Part shown: positions 54,689-62,763 of the stretch, piece after piece
Numbering within the stretch: position 1 is the stretch's first letter
Layout: each line of letters starts with the position of its first letter
Made by a program: the position numbers and the translations under genes
Assembly (NCBI GenBank): GCA_004298045.1
Contig: SCRM01000021.1
Location: 248,001 to 312,000 of the forward strand
Origin: Rhodanobacter sp.
GTDB lineage: Bacteria; Pseudomonadota; Gammaproteobacteria; Xanthomonadales; Rhodanobacteraceae
Direction: 5' to 3'
DNA length: 64,000 nt
Notes under the pieces: model-generated
The model's input: the letters and a program-made list of their open reading frames with translations, nothing else
Told to the model about the DNA's origin: nothing
The model's database searches: none

Positions 54689-54898
54689 ATGTCGGATCGC
54701 GAAACAGGTACCGTCAAGTGGTTCAACGACGCGAAGGGGTTCGGTTTCATCAGCCGCGAGAATGGCCCTGACGTGTTTGTGCATTTCCGTGCCATCGTCG
54801 GCACGGGCTTCCGCAGCCTGCAGGAAGGCCAGAAGGTGACGTTCAAGGTGGTGCAGGGCCAAAAGGGTCTGCAGGCCGAAGAAGTGCAGCTCGCCTGA
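54689..54898 (+). CDS. Cold-shock protein, CspA family
   Basis: The 69-residue protein is a single OB-fold cold-shock domain with both RNA-binding motifs: [20 protein letters not shown] (RNP1 KGFGFI) and DVFVHFRAI (RNP2 VFVHF). These proteins melt RNA secondary structure as chaperones, under cold or constitutively. ATG at 54689 follows GGAG. A textbook terminator follows the stop. Which csp paralog it is cannot be told. Confidence 0.96.
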   Translation: MSDRETGTVKWFNDAKGFGFISRENGPDVFVHFRAIVGTGFRSLQEGQKVTFKVVQGQKGLQAEEVQLA

Positions 54899-54915
54899 GC
54901 TGCCAAACCGGATGG

Positions 54916-54943
54916 AAAAAGGCCGGCATGCGCCGGCCTTTTT
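54916..54943 (+). terminator. Intrinsic terminator after the cold-shock gene
   Basis: AAAAAGGCCGGC and GCCGGCCTTTTT form a perfect 12-base-pair stem around ATGC, with a T run on the plus strand (and an A run that makes it bidirectional). Confidence 0.95.
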
Positions 54944-54963
54944 CTTGGCGCCGAGGCTGCCGC

Positions 54964-55836
54964 ATGTCCGATCTTTCGATTATCACGCCCACCGCCCTGC
55001 CAGTGCTGCCCGCCGATGGCGCGCGCTTCGAACTGCTGTGCGTGGCGCCGCGGCGAGTGCCGGTGGCGATGTTGTACTGGCTGCCGGCGATGGGCGTCTC
55101 CGCACGTCACTACCTGCCGTTGGCACAGGCGCTGGCCAGCCATGATGTGGCCGTTGCGGTCCACGAATGGCGCGGGATCGGTTCCAGCAGCGTGCGCGCC
55201 GGCTGGCGCAGCAATTGGGGTTATCGCGAGTTGCTGGAGCTGGATTTGCCCGCCGGCATGGCGACCGCCAGCGCGCGATGGCCTGGCATTCGCCTTTGTG
55301 TCGGCGGACACAGTCTCGGCGGCCAGCTCGCTTGCCTGCACGCCGCGCTGCATCCGCAGCATGTCTCCGGCATCGCCCTGGTAGCCAGTGGCGCGCCGTA
55401 TTGGCGGCGTTTTCGCCGCGCACCGTGGATTGGGCTCGGCTACGTGGCGGCGCCGTGGCTGGCGGCGGCATGCGGGCACCTGCCGGGACGATGGCTCGGC
55501 TTTGCCGGCAACGAAGCGCGTGGCGTCACCGGCGACTGGGCGCGCTCCGGACGGCGCGGCCGCTATGTCGTGCACGGCATGTCGACGGATTTCCGTGCGC
55601 GCCTCGCCGGGTTGACGCAGCCGGTGCTCGGCTTGCGCTTGCGCGACGACTGGCTCGGCCCGGCCGGTTCGCTGGATTGGCTGCTGCGTCGCATGCCGCT
55701 TGCCGCCCGTCGGCACCAGGTATTGGCACCCGCCGACCTCGACGGCGTGGCCGCCGACCATTTCAGCTGGATGCAGGCGCCGGAAGCGGTGGCGCGCCAT
55801 ATTGCCGGCTGGATGGCCGCCGACCGCGCCCCTTGA
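54964..55836 (+). CDS. Alpha/beta-hydrolase
   Basis: The 290-residue protein is an alpha/beta-hydrolase: LYWLPAMGVSARHYLPLAQAL, VAVHEWRGIGSS, the nucleophile elbow GGHSLGGQLACLHA, and late aspartate and histidine candidates (LRLRDDWLGP, VAADHFSWM). It lacks a signal peptide. The family includes esterases and lysophospholipase-like proteins; the substrate is unknown. ATG at 54964 follows the csp terminator loop by about 20 bases, with GAGG just upstream. It lies before an old-yellow-type enzyme gene, 54 bases away. Confidence 0.85.
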   Translation: MSDLSIITPTALPVLPADGARFELLCVAPRRVPVAMLYWLPAMGVSARHYLPLAQALASHDVAVAVHEWRGIGSSSVRAGWRSNWGYRELLELDLPAGMATASARWPGIRLCVGGHSLGGQLACLHAALHPQHVSGIALVASGAPYWRRFRRAPWIGLGYVAAPWLAAACGHLPGRWLGFAGNEARGVTGDWARSGRRGRYVVHGMSTDFRARLAGLTQPVLGLRLRDDWLGPAGSLDWLLRRMPLAARRHQVLAPADLDGVAADHFSWMQAPEAVARHIAGWMAADRAP

Positions 55837-55890
55837 TGTTGCCGCGGCGTGCCGGCACCTTGCACGGGATGACGCTGATCCGGTATTCGC

Positions 55891-56943
55891 ATGAATCTGT
55901 TTGACGAGCTGTCGCAACGCGAGGTGCGCTTGCGCAATCGCATCGTGGTGTCGCCGATGTGCCAGTACTCGGCCACTGATGGCGTGCCCAATGCCTGGCA
56001 CCTCGTGCACCTGGGCAGTCGTGCGGTGGGCGGCGCCGGGCTGGTCTTTACCGAAGCGGCCGCCATCTCGCCGGCGGGGCGGATTTCGGCCGGCGATGTC
56101 GGCTTGTGGAACGATGCCCAGGTTGCCGCCTGGCGGCCGATCGTGGCGTTCATCGCCGAACACGGCGCCGTGCCCGGCGTGCAGCTCGCGCATGCCGGGC
56201 GCAAGGCCAGCGTGCGCCGCCCATGGGAAGGTGGTGGCCCCATGCGGCTTGGCGCATGGCCGACGTTGGCGCCTTCCGCGCTGGCGTACGACATTGGCTA
56301 TGCCGCACCGTCCACGCTGGATGCCGATGGCATTCGACGTGTCATCGACGAGTTTCGTGCGGCGGCAGCCCGTGCGCTGGCAGCTGGGTTTCGCGTGCTC
56401 GAATTGCACGCCGCGCATGGTTATCTCTTGCACCAGTTCCTATCACCGTTGAGCAATCGGCGCGACGATGCCTGGGGTGGGGATTTCGATGGCCGCACGC
56501 GCCTCACGCGCGAGGTGATCACGGCCGTGCGTGAAGTCTGGCCACAGCAGTTGCCACTGTGGCTGCGCATTTCGGCCACCGACTGGGCCGCTGAGGGTTG
56601 GGAGATCGAGCAGAGCGTGCGTCTTGCCACCCAGGTGAAAACCCTGGGCGTTGATCTGGTGGATGTTTCCAGTGGCGGTCTGGTGCCACACGCGGTGATA
56701 CCGGTGGCGCCGGGTTATCAAGTGCCGTTTGCCGAACGCATTCGGCGCGAAGCCGGCGTGGCCACTGGTGCTGTCGGCCTGATCGACTCACCGCAACAGG
56801 CGCAAGCGATCATTGCCGACGGTCGCGCGGACGTGGTGCTCGTGGCCCGCGAGAGTTTGCGCGATCCGTATTTTCCCCGCCGTGCCGCGCGCGAACTTGG
56901 CGCGCCCATCACACCGCCTGAGCCATATCAGCGTGCCTGGTGA
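55891..56943 (+). CDS. Old yellow enzyme, YqjM/NamA-type NADPH dehydrogenase
   Basis: The 350-residue FMN enzyme has VSPMCQYSATDGVPNAWHLVHLGS, GAGLVFTEAAAIS, VQLAHAGRKASV, the HAAHGYLLHQFLSPLSNRRDD active-site block and GLIDSPQQAQ. This is the YqjM-like class of old yellow enzymes, which reduce activated alkenes and nitro-compounds with NADPH. Cysteine in PMCQYS and the arginine-containing tail (RAW) are typical of YqjM. The pirin start overlaps its stop. The physiological substrate is unknown. Confidence 0.92.
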   Translation: MNLFDELSQREVRLRNRIVVSPMCQYSATDGVPNAWHLVHLGSRAVGGAGLVFTEAAAISPAGRISAGDVGLWNDAQVAAWRPIVAFIAEHGAVPGVQLAHAGRKASVRRPWEGGGPMRLGAWPTLAPSALAYDIGYAAPSTLDADGIRRVIDEFRAAAARALAAGFRVLELHAAHGYLLHQFLSPLSNRRDDAWGGDFDGRTRLTREVITAVREVWPQQLPLWLRISATDWAAEGWEIEQSVRLATQVKTLGVDLVDVSSGGLVPHAVIPVAPGYQVPFAERIRREAGVATGAVGLIDSPQQAQAIIADGRADVVLVARESLRDPYFPRRAARELGAPITPPEPYQRAW

Positions 56944-56957
56944 AGGAGGGGATTCCG

Positions 56958-57833
56958 GTGGCCACATCACCACTGTTGCTGCAAGGGAGAACACACGACC
57001 TGGGGGATGGCTTCATGGTAAGCCGCATGTTGCCGGTGCTGCAGGCGCGACGCGTCGGCCCGATCGTGTTTTACGACCACATGGGGCCGGCGGATTTCCC
57101 GCCGGAGCGCGGCATCAACGTACGCCCGCATCCGCACATCGGCCTGGCTACCGTCACCTGGTTGCTCGAAGGTGAAGTACGCCATCGCGACAGCCTGGGC
57201 AGCGTGGTCGACATCACGCCCGGTGCGGTGAACTGGATGACGGCCGGTCGCGGCATCACCCATTCGGAGCGCACGCCGCCGTCGGTGCTGGCCCAGCCGC
57301 ATCGGTTGCACGGCATCCAGATATGGGTGGCTTTGCCGCAGGCGGACGCGGAGATGGCGCCCGAATTCCATCACCATGAGGCGGGCGAGCTGCCGCACGT
57401 GATGCGTGACGGCATGGAGGTAGTGCTGATTGCCGGCACTGCCTGGGGCGAGCGTTCGCCGGTCAAGGTGTTTGCGCCGATGTTCTTTGCCGAGGCGCGC
57501 CTGCAGACCGGTGCGGAATTGCCGTTGCCCGCGGAACACCCCGAATGCGGCGTCCATGTGATTGAGGGCCGCGTGGCGTGGGGTGACGCAAACTTGGCCG
57601 AGGATCAGTTTGCGGTGCAGCTTGCCGGGCGAGCGGCGCCGCTGCGTGCACGCGAAGCCAGTCGCGTCATGTTGCTTGGCGGCGCCCCGCTCGATGGCGA
57701 TCGCCGGCTGTGGTGGAACTTCGTCGCCAGCACGCCCGGGCGCATCGAACAGGCCAAGGCCGATTGGCGCGAAGGACGCTTCGCGATGGTGCCGGGCGAA
57801 GAGGACGATGCGCTGCCATTGCCGCCGGGTTGA
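56958..57833 (+). CDS. Pirin family protein
   Basis: The 291-residue protein is a two-cupin pirin: GFMVSRMLPVLQARRVGPIVFYDHMGPA, INVRPHPHIGLATVTWLLEGEVRHRDSLG with the metal-binding histidines, and NWMTAGRGITHSE. The glutamate/histidine iron site of the first cupin (H in RPHPHIGL and H in THSE, with E later in the first domain) appears intact. Bacterial pirins are implicated as quercetinase-like dioxygenases or redox regulators. GTG at 56958 was chosen because AAGGAGGGG lies seven bases upstream; the GTG at 56940 overlaps the previous stop but lacks a site. Confidence 0.9.
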   Translation: MATSPLLLQGRTHDLGDGFMVSRMLPVLQARRVGPIVFYDHMGPADFPPERGINVRPHPHIGLATVTWLLEGEVRHRDSLGSVVDITPGAVNWMTAGRGITHSERTPPSVLAQPHRLHGIQIWVALPQADAEMAPEFHHHEAGELPHVMRDGMEVVLIAGTAWGERSPVKVFAPMFFAEARLQTGAELPLPAEHPECGVHVIEGRVAWGDANLAEDQFAVQLAGRAAPLRAREASRVMLLGGAPLDGDRRLWWNFVASTPGRIEQAKADWREGRFAMVPGEEDDALPLPPG

Positions 57834-57842
57834 CGTGTGGCG

Positions 57843-58334
57843 TCAGGTGGTGCGGTTGTGCGCGCGCATGGTGCGCTGCTTCTCGATCTGCCAGTCGCGG
57901 GCCTTCTCGGTGTCGCGCTTGTCGTGCTCCTGCTTGCCGCGCGCCAGGCCGATTTCAACTTTGACCTTGCCGTTTTTCCAATACATGGCCGTGGGCACGA
58001 GGGTGTAACCCTTGCGTTCCACCGCGCCGATCAAAGTGTCGATCTCCTTGCGATGCAGCAGCAGCTTGCGCGTGCGGCGATCCTCCGCAATCACGTGGGT
58101 GGAGGCGCTGACCAGCGGCGGAATCGAGGCGCCGACCAGGAACACTTCGCCCTTGATGATGATCGCGTAGCCGTCGCCGAAGTTGATGCGCCCGGCGCGC
58201 AGCGATTTGAGTTCCCAGCCCTGCAGGGCCACACCGGCTTCGAAGCGCTGATCGATGTGGTATTCGAAACGCGCGCGCTTGTTGAGCGCGATGGTGCCGG
58301 TGCCCTTGGTGTCCTTGTCCTTGCTCTTGGCCAT
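57843..58334 (-). CDS. smpB: SsrA-binding protein
   Basis: SmpB binds tmRNA and places it in the ribosomal A site for trans-translation of stalled ribosomes. The 163-residue protein has the OB-like core: [63 protein letters not shown], and the C-terminal [21 protein letters not shown] tail that enters the decoding centre. ATG at 58334 is standard. tmRNA itself is not in the window. It is divergent from ratA, the conserved neighbour. Confidence 0.97.
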   Translation of the reverse strand: MAKSKDKDTKGTGTIALNKRARFEYHIDQRFEAGVALQGWELKSLRAGRINFGDGYAIIIKGEVFLVGASIPPLVSASTHVIAEDRRTRKLLLHRKEIDTLIGAVERKGYTLVPTAMYWKNGKVKVEIGLARGKQEHDKRDTEKARDWQIEKQRTMRAHNRTT

Positions 58335-58474
58335 GTCCGCTAAACTTCCGGCCTTTGGCGGCCGCGTTGCCCGTCGCCCCGGCTGGGGCAACGCTTGTGT
58401 TGAGAGTGCGTCCAGGGATGGGCGCTTGCTTGATCCCTGCCGGCACGGAGGCGGGCACAAATCAAGAGGATGTC

Positions 58475-58903
58475 GTGATCGAAATTCGCCGCAGCGCGCT
58501 GGTGCGTCACTCGCCGGAGCAGATGTTCGATTTGGTCGATGGGGTGGAAGCATACCCAAAGCACTTCGCGTGGTGCTCCTCCAGCAGCGTGATCGAGCGC
58601 GAGGGCAGCGTGCTGGTGGCGCGGCTGGATCTGCGTTTTGCCGGCCTCAGGCACCATTTCACCACGCGCAATACCGCCGACCGTCCGCATCGCATCGACG
58701 TCCGCCTGGTCGATGGCCCGTTGCGCTCGCTGGACGGCGTGTGGACCTTTACCGCGCTTGGTGGCGATGGTTGCAAGGTGGCACTGGCGCTCGACTTCGA
58801 TTACGCCGGCATCGGCGGCAGCGTGCTCAAGCTGGGCTTTCAGGGCCTGGCCAACCGCATGGTGGACGACTTCTGCAAGGTCGCGGACCAGGCCCATGCC
58901 TGA
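58475..58903 (+). CDS. ratA: RatA-family (SRPBCC/coenzyme Q-binding-like) protein
   Basis: The 142-residue protein has the START/SRPBCC fold: [36 protein letters not shown] and a C-terminal [26 protein letters not shown] helix. RatA in E. coli was described as affecting ribosome association, but it belongs to the same family as the COQ10 quinone-binding proteins, so a role in quinone function is also possible. GTG at 58475 follows AGAGGA. It overlaps rnfH by eight bases and is divergent from smpB, the classic smpB-ratA-rnfH order. Confidence 0.9.
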   Translation: MIEIRRSALVRHSPEQMFDLVDGVEAYPKHFAWCSSSSVIEREGSVLVARLDLRFAGLRHHFTTRNTADRPHRIDVRLVDGPLRSLDGVWTFTALGGDGCKVALALDFDYAGIGGSVLKLGFQGLANRMVDDFCKVADQAHA

Positions 58904-59180
58904 GCCTCACATCACGGTGGAGATCGTGCATGCCGGAGTCGACCGTTGCTGGCGGTGCAAGCTCGACGTCGCTGTGGGAAGCACGGTCGGGCAAGCGCTC
59001 GAAGTCTCCGGCGTGCTGGTCGAGTTGCCGGCCGATGTGGTGCAACCGCTGCGCGTCGGCATTTACGCGCACCCGGTAAGGCTGGACCGGGTACTGCGCG
59101 ATGGAGAACGGATCGAGATCTACCGCTCGCTGACGTTTGATCCGATGGCTGCGCGCAGGCGTCGCGCCAGCGGCCTCTGA
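58896..59180 (+). CDS. rnfH: RnfH family ubiquitin-like protein
   Basis: The 94-residue protein starts [21 protein letters not shown] and continues VGSTVGQALEVSGVLVELPADV, RVGIYAHPVRLDRVLRDGERIEIYRSLTFDPM, the RnfH pattern of a beta-grasp fold. Its function is uncertain; it is named after the rnf operon of Rhodobacter but in gammaproteobacteria it stays with ratA, as here. ATG at 58896 overlaps the ratA stop. It is convergent with bamE. Confidence 0.9.
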   Translation: MPEPHITVEIVHAGVDRCWRCKLDVAVGSTVGQALEVSGVLVELPADVVQPLRVGIYAHPVRLDRVLRDGERIEIYRSLTFDPMAARRRRASGL

Positions 59181-59192
59181 TCCGCGTCGACG

Positions 59193-59663
59193 TCAGTGCT
59201 TGCCACTGGCTCCGCCCATGGGCGTGCCGGCATCCTTGCTGTCCTTGTCACTGGTGTCCTTGTCGCCACCCTTGTCGTTGACCGGGTAATCGACGTTGAA
59301 CTTCTTGCTTTCCTTGAGCAGGTTCTTGTTGCTTTCGATGAACGCGTTGCCTTCGACCCGCGCCAGGGTGTCGCTGGTGAAATACAAGCTCAGCGTGCTC
59401 ACATTTATCTTGCCGCCGCGATGCGAGTAGGTGGAGACATAATCCCAGCGGCTCTGGTCAAACGGCGAAGTGACCGACGGCGTACCCAGCAGCACCAGTA
59501 CCTGACGCTTGGTCAACCCCGGCTTGAGCTGATCCACCGCCTTTTGGTCGATGGTCTTGTCGAACAGGTTGCCCTGACGCACGTCCGGCGTGTAGACCAG
59601 ATGGCAACCGGAAACAACCAGCGCGAGCGCGGCGACGACCGGCAGGGAAAACAGCTTGTGCAT
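59193..59663 (-). CDS. bamE: Outer membrane assembly lipoprotein BamE
   Basis: BamE is part of the BAM complex that inserts beta-barrels in the outer membrane. The 156-residue precursor has a lipobox VVSGCHL (acylated cysteine), the BamE core HLVYTPDVRQGNLFDKTIDQKA, QLKPGLTKRQVLVLLGTPSVTSPF and WDYVSTYSHRGGKI, and a lysine/aspartate-rich tail of about 40 residues (NDKGGDKDTSDKDSKDAG) that is longer than in E. coli. ATG at 59663 was chosen; the GTG three codons earlier has a poorer site. It is divergent from fur with about 75 bases between. Confidence 0.94.
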   Translation of the reverse strand: MHKLFSLPVVAALALVVSGCHLVYTPDVRQGNLFDKTIDQKAVDQLKPGLTKRQVLVLLGTPSVTSPFDQSRWDYVSTYSHRGGKINVSTLSLYFTSDTLARVEGNAFIESNKNLLKESKKFNVDYPVNDKGGDKDTSDKDSKDAGTPMGGASGKH

Positions 59664-59740
59664 GCGTGTCACGTCCAGATCGTGAAAGTATCGGATGATA
59701 CACTACGGCTTGGCAGCGCCAAGCCGACGGAGGTGCAACG

Positions 59741-60163
59741 GTGGAACAGGAAACCAAAGAGTTGCGCAGGGTCGGCCTCAAGGTCACGCACCCGCGCATG
59801 CGCATCCTGCAAATCTTCGACGACGAATCGGGCAGCCATCTTTCGGCCGAAGACATCTACAAACGCCTGCTTGCCGATCAGGAAGACATCGGCCTGGCAA
59901 CCGTGTATCGCGTGCTGACCCAGTTCGAGGCAGCCGGCATCCTCATCAAGCACAACTTCGAAGGCGGGCAAGCCGTCTACGAGCTCGACCGCGGCCAGCA
60001 CCACGATCACATGGTGGATATCGACAGCGGAAAAGTGATCGAGTTCGTCGGCGAAGAGATCGAGCGTCTGCAGCACGAAATCGCCGCGCGCCACGGCTAC
60101 GTGATCGAGGATCACAGCCTGGTGCTGTATGTGCGGCCGAAAACGCGCACCCGCAAAGCCTGA
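59741..60163 (+). CDS. fur: Ferric uptake regulator
   Basis: Fur represses iron-uptake genes with ferrous iron as cofactor. The 140-residue protein has the winged helix LKVTHPRMRILQIFDD, DIGLATVYRVLTQFEAAGI and the metal/dimer domain with HHDHMVDIDSGKVIEFVGEEIERLQ. The cysteine pair that holds structural zinc in E. coli Fur (CLDCG) is replaced (VDIDSG), as in several xanthomonad Fur proteins. GTG at 59741 follows GGAGG. The shared bamE/fur spacer carries a likely -10 (GATGATACACT). A bidirectional-looking hairpin follows at 60188-60220. Confidence 0.94.
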   Translation: MEQETKELRRVGLKVTHPRMRILQIFDDESGSHLSAEDIYKRLLADQEDIGLATVYRVLTQFEAAGILIKHNFEGGQAVYELDRGQHHDHMVDIDSGKVIEFVGEEIERLQHEIAARHGYVIEDHSLVLYVRPKTRTRKA

Positions 60164-60181
60164 ACGGCCGCCACGCGGCAC

Positions 60182-60380
60182 AAAAAAATCGCGAGGGAGG
60201 ACTCCTGTCCACCTCGCGATCGTTTCGGTACCTGACTGGATATCCGGCAGGGCGAGTTGCTCGCAACGAGCCGACGCATCCAAGGTAACGACAAGACGGC
60301 ATCCTGCCATCTGTCCGGGGCCACCGTCCCCACGAGGACCCCGGTACGCCATCTTGCGATGGCGGCTCCCCCACATCGAT
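60182..60380 (-). ncRNA. Candidate small RNA with AGGA hairpins (RsmA/CsrA-binding type)
   Basis: On the minus strand a promoter-like pair (see next entry) predicts a start near 60380. A strong hairpin plus seven T ends at 60182, giving about 200 bases. The RNA would fold GACAGAUGGC-AGGAU-GCCGUCUUGUC (60290-60315), a ten-pair stem with one bulge and AGGA in the loop. A second AGGA tetraloop, GGAC-AGGA-GUCC (60199-60210), sits on top of the terminator stem AUCGCGAGG/CCUCGCGAU. Several further GGA motifs occur. Hairpin-loop AGGA is the known recognition element of CsrA/RsmA. No open frame here looks coding. Alternatively it is only the 3' tail of the kinase transcript. Confidence 0.4.
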
Positions 60381-60386
60381 GACTGG

Positions 60387-60415
60387 ATCGTAACGAAGCC
60401 TTTACAGGCTGTGTA
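60387..60415 (-). promoter_or_regulatory. Possible promoter of the candidate small RNA
   Basis: On the minus strand TACACA (60410-60415) and TACGAT (60387-60392) stand exactly 17 bases apart, each matching four of six sigma-70 consensus bases. They lie just after the stop codon of the kinase gene. The small palindrome AGCCTGTAAAGGCT sits between them and could be a regulator site. Confidence 0.4.
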
Positions 60416-60427
60416 TCGGAAAATTTC

Positions 60428-62041
60428 CTATATCGGCGAAAGGTTGCCGTCGGACTCCGTGGCGCAGCGCAGCAATACGTGCAGATGAACACCACGTGTC
60501 TCCGGCCGCAGGCGGAATACGCCGCCGAGCGACGTGACCCGATTGCGCATGCCTTGCAAACCGCGTCCGCCGTCGGCATGCGCACTGCGCAGGGTGCCGG
60601 GCAGACCAACGCCGTCGTCACGCAGGTCGAGCAGGGCGAGCACCCCACCAGCGCGCTCGCCGACGCGCAGGCGCAGGCGAAATTCGCTGGCGCCGGCATG
60701 TTTCACCGTGTTGGTCGCGCTTTCCTGTGCCAGTCGATAGATCGTGGTGCGGGTGTCGTCGTCAAGCAGTCGCGGGTCGCCGTGAAGCTCAGTGTGGTAG
60801 CGGATGCCGGCGGCATGGAACAAGTCGCGGATCGGACCCTCATCCAGCGCGCGCAACAACCCGAATTCATCGAGTACGGCTGGCCGCAGGTCGTCCAGCA
60901 GCCGATGCAGTGCGCGCCGCATATGCGCGAGGATGCCGTTGATCGAAGTACTGATGTCCTGCATGCCCGCTTGCTGCAGCCGGGTCTGCGCCAGTTTCAC
61001 GTGGGTCTGGATGGCGGTGATGTTTTGGCCGAGTTCGTCGTGCAGCTCGGCGGCCAGGTGGCGGCGCTGTTCCTCGTCGGCTTGCAGGTTGCCGCGTGCC
61101 GCCGTGCGCAACTGGCGGGCAAGCTGGTCAAGACGACGGTTGGCAGCGGCCAGATGGGTGTTTTGCTCGGCCACCCGCCGCTTGCTGCGGCGCAGGGCGT
61201 CGGTGGCCGAACCGAGCATCAAGATGCCGGTACCGGCGACGGCAAAAAACAGGTAGCTGGCGGCCGACGGATCGTAGCCGAAGCGCTGATCGAGCAAGGC
61301 GGTGCCAAATGCCGATGCTGCCATCGCAAGGCTGGCGCCACGCCAGCCGTGGCGGAAGGCAAAGAACAACACCGGCGCGAGTGACAGTGCGCGCACAAAC
61401 TGCGGCTGCGGCGCGAGGCGGTCGGAGAGCACCAGCAGGATCGCCAGCACCGGCAGCATCACCAGCAAACCATCGAGCAGCAACGCCGCAAGCTCGCTGC
61501 GACCCGGCGGTGCACGCAGCAACAGCACCGTCACCGGCACCACCAGCAATACGCCGAGATATCCGCCCAGGAGCTCATAGCCCAGGGCTTGCCGCATTGC
61601 GGCGTTGGCGATGCTGGTGTGAAGGCCGGTCATGATGCCCATGTCGACCGCGGTAGTGCCCGACACCACGAGGGCGGCCGCAAGCAGCAGGCGTGCGGTT
61701 TCCTGGGGGTTGTGCAGGTTGGCGACTGCATGCGGGTTGAGCCGCCGCAGCACCCACAACCCGCCAGCGGTGGCCAGCGGCTCGGGCCATGCGCCCAGGA
61801 AATAACCGCGCCATCCCATTGGCAGACCCAGGTGCAGGCTCATCACCGCACTGGCCGTCAGCTCCGCGCCGATCACCCAGCCCCAGCGTCGCACCGGCCA
61901 TAGCAGCAAGGCAGCAAAACGCACGCCATACGGCAGCATCCAATACGGCTCGGCGGTAGGCCACAGCAGGAGCCACAGCGTGAAATAGCCCGCGCCGAGC
62001 AGTGGGCCGGATTGCAGCAGGCGGTAGGGCGTGGGGGACAT
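60428..62041 (-). CDS. Membrane histidine kinase, MASE1 sensor with HisKA_3 core
   Basis: The 537-residue protein has eight or more N-terminal membrane helices in a MASE1-like sensor (about 1-280) and then a NarL/UhpB-type kinase: LAAELHDELGQNITAIQTHVKL with the phospho-accepting H334 (HisKA_3), and the ATPase boxes AQESATNTVKHAGA, LRDDGVGLPG and GGRGLQGMRNRV. Such kinases pair with LuxR-type regulators, and one is divergently placed at 62119. The signal is unknown; MASE1 often senses small molecules in the membrane. ATG at 62041 is the likely start; a GTG at 62047 is possible. Its downstream side holds the candidate small RNA. Confidence 0.93.
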   Translation of the reverse strand: MSPTPYRLLQSGPLLGAGYFTLWLLLWPTAEPYWMLPYGVRFAALLLWPVRRWGWVIGAELTASAVMSLHLGLPMGWRGYFLGAWPEPLATAGGLWVLRRLNPHAVANLHNPQETARLLLAAALVVSGTTAVDMGIMTGLHTSIANAAMRQALGYELLGGYLGVLLVVPVTVLLLRAPPGRSELAALLLDGLLVMLPVLAILLVLSDRLAPQPQFVRALSLAPVLFFAFRHGWRGASLAMAASAFGTALLDQRFGYDPSAASYLFFAVAGTGILMLGSATDALRRSKRRVAEQNTHLAAANRRLDQLARQLRTAARGNLQADEEQRRHLAAELHDELGQNITAIQTHVKLAQTRLQQAGMQDISTSINGILAHMRRALHRLLDDLRPAVLDEFGLLRALDEGPIRDLFHAAGIRYHTELHGDPRLLDDDTRTTIYRLAQESATNTVKHAGASEFRLRLRVGERAGGVLALLDLRDDGVGLPGTLRSAHADGGRGLQGMRNRVTSLGGVFRLRPETRGVHLHVLLRCATESDGNLSPI

Positions 62042-62118
62042 CCGCACGATGGTACACGGCGCGGCAGCCTAACTTCGGGCATCGGCGCCAAGGCGCTGCG
62101 GTGTGTAGAGTAGGAAGC

Positions 62119-62754
62119 ATGTACAGCATCGTGCTGGTCGACGACCACGCCATCGTCCGCGAAGGGTTCAAGCGCCTGATCGGGTTGGAACCCGACCTGC
62201 AGGTTGTGGCCGAGTGCCGCACGGCGGACGATGCCGTGGAGGCGGTGGCGCAGCAGCATCCGGATCTTGTGGCAGTGGACCTTTCCCTGCCGGACGGCAG
62301 CGGCTTGCCACTGATCGAGCATTTGCGCAGCGTGGCACCCGCAACGCGCATCGTGGTGCTCAGCATGCATGACGGTGAGCCTTACGTTTCCGAAGCCCTG
62401 CGGCGCGGCGCCAGCGGCTACGTGACCAAGGGCGTGGCGCCCGAGGAGCTGGTCGCCGGCCTGCGCGCAGTGATGCAGGGGGAGGAGTTCCTGAGTTCGG
62501 ATCTGCGCCAGCGCCGCGCCGAGCAGCCGGAATCGACGCTGGACCCCCTGCATCGGCTCACGGCGCGCGAACACGAGGTGTTCTTGCTCTTGGCGCGCGG
62601 CCGCACGCCGAAACAGGTGGCTGCCGAGCTTGGCATCGGCCAGAAGACCGTCTACATCCACCGCGCCAGCGTGATGGGCAAGCTCAATGCCGGCTCGGAG
62701 CTGGAGCTGTACCGCATGGCGAGCGAGCGCGGTCTGCTCTCGGCTGCTGGTTGA
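62119..62754 (+). CDS. LuxR/NarL-type response regulator
   Basis: The 211-residue protein has a receiver (acidic pocket D8-D9, phospho-accepting D54 in VAVDLSLPDGSG, S in VVLSMHDG and K in GYVTKG) and a C-terminal LuxR helix-turn-helix (LTAREHEVFLLLARGRTPKQVAAELGIGQKTVYIHRASVMGKL). The layout is that of UhpA. It is divergent from the kinase gene with about 75 bases between, so the pair likely forms one two-component system with overlapping, autoregulated promoters. ATG at 62119 follows TAGGAAGC. Confidence 0.93.
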   Translation: MYSIVLVDDHAIVREGFKRLIGLEPDLQVVAECRTADDAVEAVAQQHPDLVAVDLSLPDGSGLPLIEHLRSVAPATRIVVLSMHDGEPYVSEALRRGASGYVTKGVAPEELVAGLRAVMQGEEFLSSDLRQRRAEQPESTLDPLHRLTAREHEVFLLLARGRTPKQVAAELGIGQKTVYIHRASVMGKLNAGSELELYRMASERGLLSAAG

Positions 62755-62763
62755 CCAGGCGCT

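Noticed and set aside
60182-60380. 6S RNA as the identity of the fur-downstream transcript
   Set aside because: The 5' and 3' ends do not pair into the long rod with a central bubble that defines 6S RNA.
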